64,000 nucleotides of DNA. It comes from Dokdonella fugitiva. Its GTDB lineage: Bacteria; Pseudomonadota; Gammaproteobacteria; Xanthomonadales; Rhodanobacteraceae. Below the pieces are notes generated by a model. The model was not told the DNA's origin, did no database searches, and saw only the letters and a program-made list of their open reading frames with translations. Numbering within the stretch: position 1 is the first letter of the stretch; the number at the start of each line of letters is the position of its first letter. The position numbers and the translations under genes were made by a program. Positions 62,735 through 64,000 of the stretch are shown here, in pieces. Where the stretch lies: assembly GCF_014138265.1 (NCBI RefSeq), contig NZ_JACGXL010000006.1, positions 186,001-250,000 on the forward strand. The letters run 5' to 3'.

Positions 62735-64000
62735 TCAGTGCGCCGGCGCCGCGGCGGCGGGCGGAGCCGCGCGCACCTTCGCCGCGTCGTCCTTGTGCAC
62801 CTGGCCACCCGGGTTACCCCAGCTGTTCAGCACGTAGGTCGCGATGTTGGCGACTTCGTCGTCGGTGAGCTGGGTCATCGGCGGCATCACCGAGTTGTAT
62901 TCGGTGCCGTTGACGGTGACCTTGCCGTTGAGGCCGTGCAGCATGATGTCGACGATGCGCGTCGGCTCGGCGGCGAGCAGGCTCGACTTCGCGAGTGGCG
63001 GGAACACGTTCGGCAGCCCCTGGCCGTTGGCCTGGTGGCAGACCGAGCAGGTGCCGGTGAACAGCACCTGGCCCGCCTTGATCTGGTCGTCCTTGGTCAA
63101 CGCGCCGCTCGCCGCCGCTTTCGCCGCGACGGCGACCGGTTTGAGGTTCGGTTCCGAGCGGTCGCCGAGGTAGACCGAGTCGACTTCCTTGCCCGAATAG
63201 ATCGCCTTGTTCTCCGGGCCGTCGACCTTGAGGATCGCGAGCGCGCCCTTGTTGAACGCGCGGAAGATCGAATGGTCGACGAGCACGTAGCTGCCGGGCA
63301 CCTCGGTGTGGAACTCGACGATCGCGGCGCCGCCGGCGGGAATCAGCGTGGTCTGCACGTTCTCCTGCGGATGCGTGCCGCCTTCGGGCTGCACGCGGTC
63401 GAAGATCTCGCCGATCACGTGGAAGCTCGAGACGAGGTTCGGGCCGCCGTTGCCGACGAACAGGCGCACGGTCTCGTTGGTCTTCGCGGCGAGTGCCTTG
63501 TCGCCGGTGAGCGCGCCCTCGTGGCCGTTGAACAGCACGTAGGTCGGCGATTCGTCGATCGCCTTCTCCATGTCGAATGGCTGGTGGCCCTTCTCGCGGT
63601 ACTTGCCGCCCGTGTAGAAGTCGCCCTGCATCACGTAGTACTCGTGGTCGACCTTCGGCAGGCCCTCGGGCGGCTCGACGAGGATGAGGCCGTACATGCC
63701 GTTCGCGACGTGCATGCCGACCGGCGCCGTCGCGCAGTGGTAGACGTAGATGCCCTGGTTGAGCGCCTTGAACGTGAACTGCGATTCGTGCCCGGGCGCG
63801 GTGAAGCTCGACGCGGCACCGCCGCCGGGGCCGGTCACGCCGTGCAGGTCGATGTTGTGCGGCATCTTGCTGTCGGGCGAGTTCTTCAGGTGGAACTCGA
63901 CCGTGTCGCCCTGGCGCACGCGGATGAAACTGCCCGGCACGGTGCCACCGAACGTCCAGAAGGTGTAGGTGACGCCCTCGGAGATGGGCATCTCCTTCTC
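62735..64000 (-). CDS. nirK: Copper nitrite reductase with fused C-terminal cytochrome c domain (5' end outside window)
   Basis: The last 421 residues of a NirK; the 5' end lies beyond the right edge. Two cupredoxin domains carry type-1 copper ligands in [20 protein letters not shown] (Cys, His, Met), with the His of MPHNIDLHG also a ligand region. Catalytic Asp and His are in [10 protein letters not shown] and [11 protein letters not shown], and [19 protein letters not shown] gives the type-2 copper His. From about residue 310 a cytochrome c domain follows, with heme motif CSVCH ([20 protein letters not shown]) and axial Met in [14 protein letters not shown]. NirK-cytochrome c fusions are known in Ralstonia and relatives. 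It reduces nitrite to nitric oxide in the periplasm. Confidence 0.96.
   Translation of the reverse strand, partial: EKEMPISEGVTYTFWTFGGTVPGSFIRVRQGDTVEFHLKNSPDSKMPHNIDLHGVTGPGGGAASSFTAPGHESQFTFKALNQGIYVYHCATAPVGMHVANGMYGLILVEPPEGLPKVDHEYYVMQGDFYTGGKYREKGHQPFDMEKAIDESPTYVLFNGHEGALTGDKALAAKTNETVRLFVGNGGPNLVSSFHVIGEIFDRVQPEGGTHPQENVQTTLIPAGGAAIVEFHTEVPGSYVLVDHSIFRAFNKGALAILKVDGPENKAIYSGKEVDSVYLGDRSEPNLKPVAVAAKAAASGALTKDDQIKAGQVLFTGTCSVCHQANGQGLPNVFPPLAKSSLLAAEPTRIVDIMLHGLNGKVTVNGTEYNSVMPPMTQLTDDEVANIATYVLNSWGNPGGQVHKDDAAKVRAAPPAAAAPAH

Overview
The window reads as chromosome of a high-G+C gammaproteobacterium (about 70% G+C by eye), most likely of the order Lysobacterales (Xanthomonadales), probably Rhodanobacteraceae or Lysobacteraceae. 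The reasons are the histidine operon led by a TrpR-like gene, the oxyR-ahpC-ahpD block, many exported hydrolases, REP-type palindromes of the xanthomonad kind, and a set of exported proteins ending in IFANGFD-like tails. This placement is inference. No rRNA, tRNA, CRISPR array, prophage or complete insertion sequence was recognised.

Layout. 1-5.6 kb: a partial secreted delta-60 repeat protein, a VOC protein, a secreted NTF2-like protein and a secreted protein of unknown role, separated by REP/REPIN palindromes and a degenerate tandem array of about 43 bp. 5.6-7.1 kb: a GH46-like glycoside hydrolase with a peptidoglycan-binding domain, and an unknown helical protein. 7.2-9.2 kb: a lower-G+C island with a translationally coupled tcmP / Gp37-Gp68 pair. 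9.3-15.5 kb: a membrane-anchored glutaredoxin behind a Zur-box-like palindrome, a twin CX3C mini-protein, an acyltransferase, a second delta-60 protein and two tandem secreted paralogues. 15.7-34.4 kb: a membrane-bound winged-helix/TPR regulator, two DJ-1/PfpI-type genes, a serine hydrolase coupled to a POT transporter, a sulfatase, a DUF885 protein, an S9 peptidase, an M23 peptidase and a CocE-type hydrolase.

34.4-41.8 kb: a complete minus-strand histidine operon (trpR-like, hisG, D, C, B, H, A, F, IE). Every junction overlaps. The leader carries a palindrome suited to a TrpR-fold repressor, and a close copy lies inside hisD. 42-46.2 kb: a third delta-60 protein and a second winged-helix/TPR regulator. 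46.3-49.1 kb: a rubrerythrin / Fe-S oxidoreductase / DUF3501 group interrupted by a partial duplication. 49.2-52.3 kb: rnk, then oxyR divergent from ahpC-ahpD. 52.3-61.2 kb: a MocR-type regulator without its PLP lysine, divergent from an amino-acid racemase, then an M1 aminopeptidase, a two-domain thioredoxin-fold protein, a cupin, an FtrA-type regulator, a rhodanese and a GNAT acetyltransferase. 61.2-64 kb: a nitrite reductase group (nirK with a fused cytochrome c domain, nirV, SCO), with nirK cut by the right edge.

How the genes fit together. The oxyR-ahpCD and rubrerythrin groups point to peroxide defence. The nirK group points to partial denitrification. The many exported peptidases, the POT transporter and the serine hydrolase suit a peptide-scavenging life. 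The most unusual signals are the shared FxxGFD tail on unrelated exported proteins, the tcmP/Gp37-Gp68 island, the two TrpR-like operators (one inside a coding region) and the MocR protein with asparagine in place of the PLP lysine.
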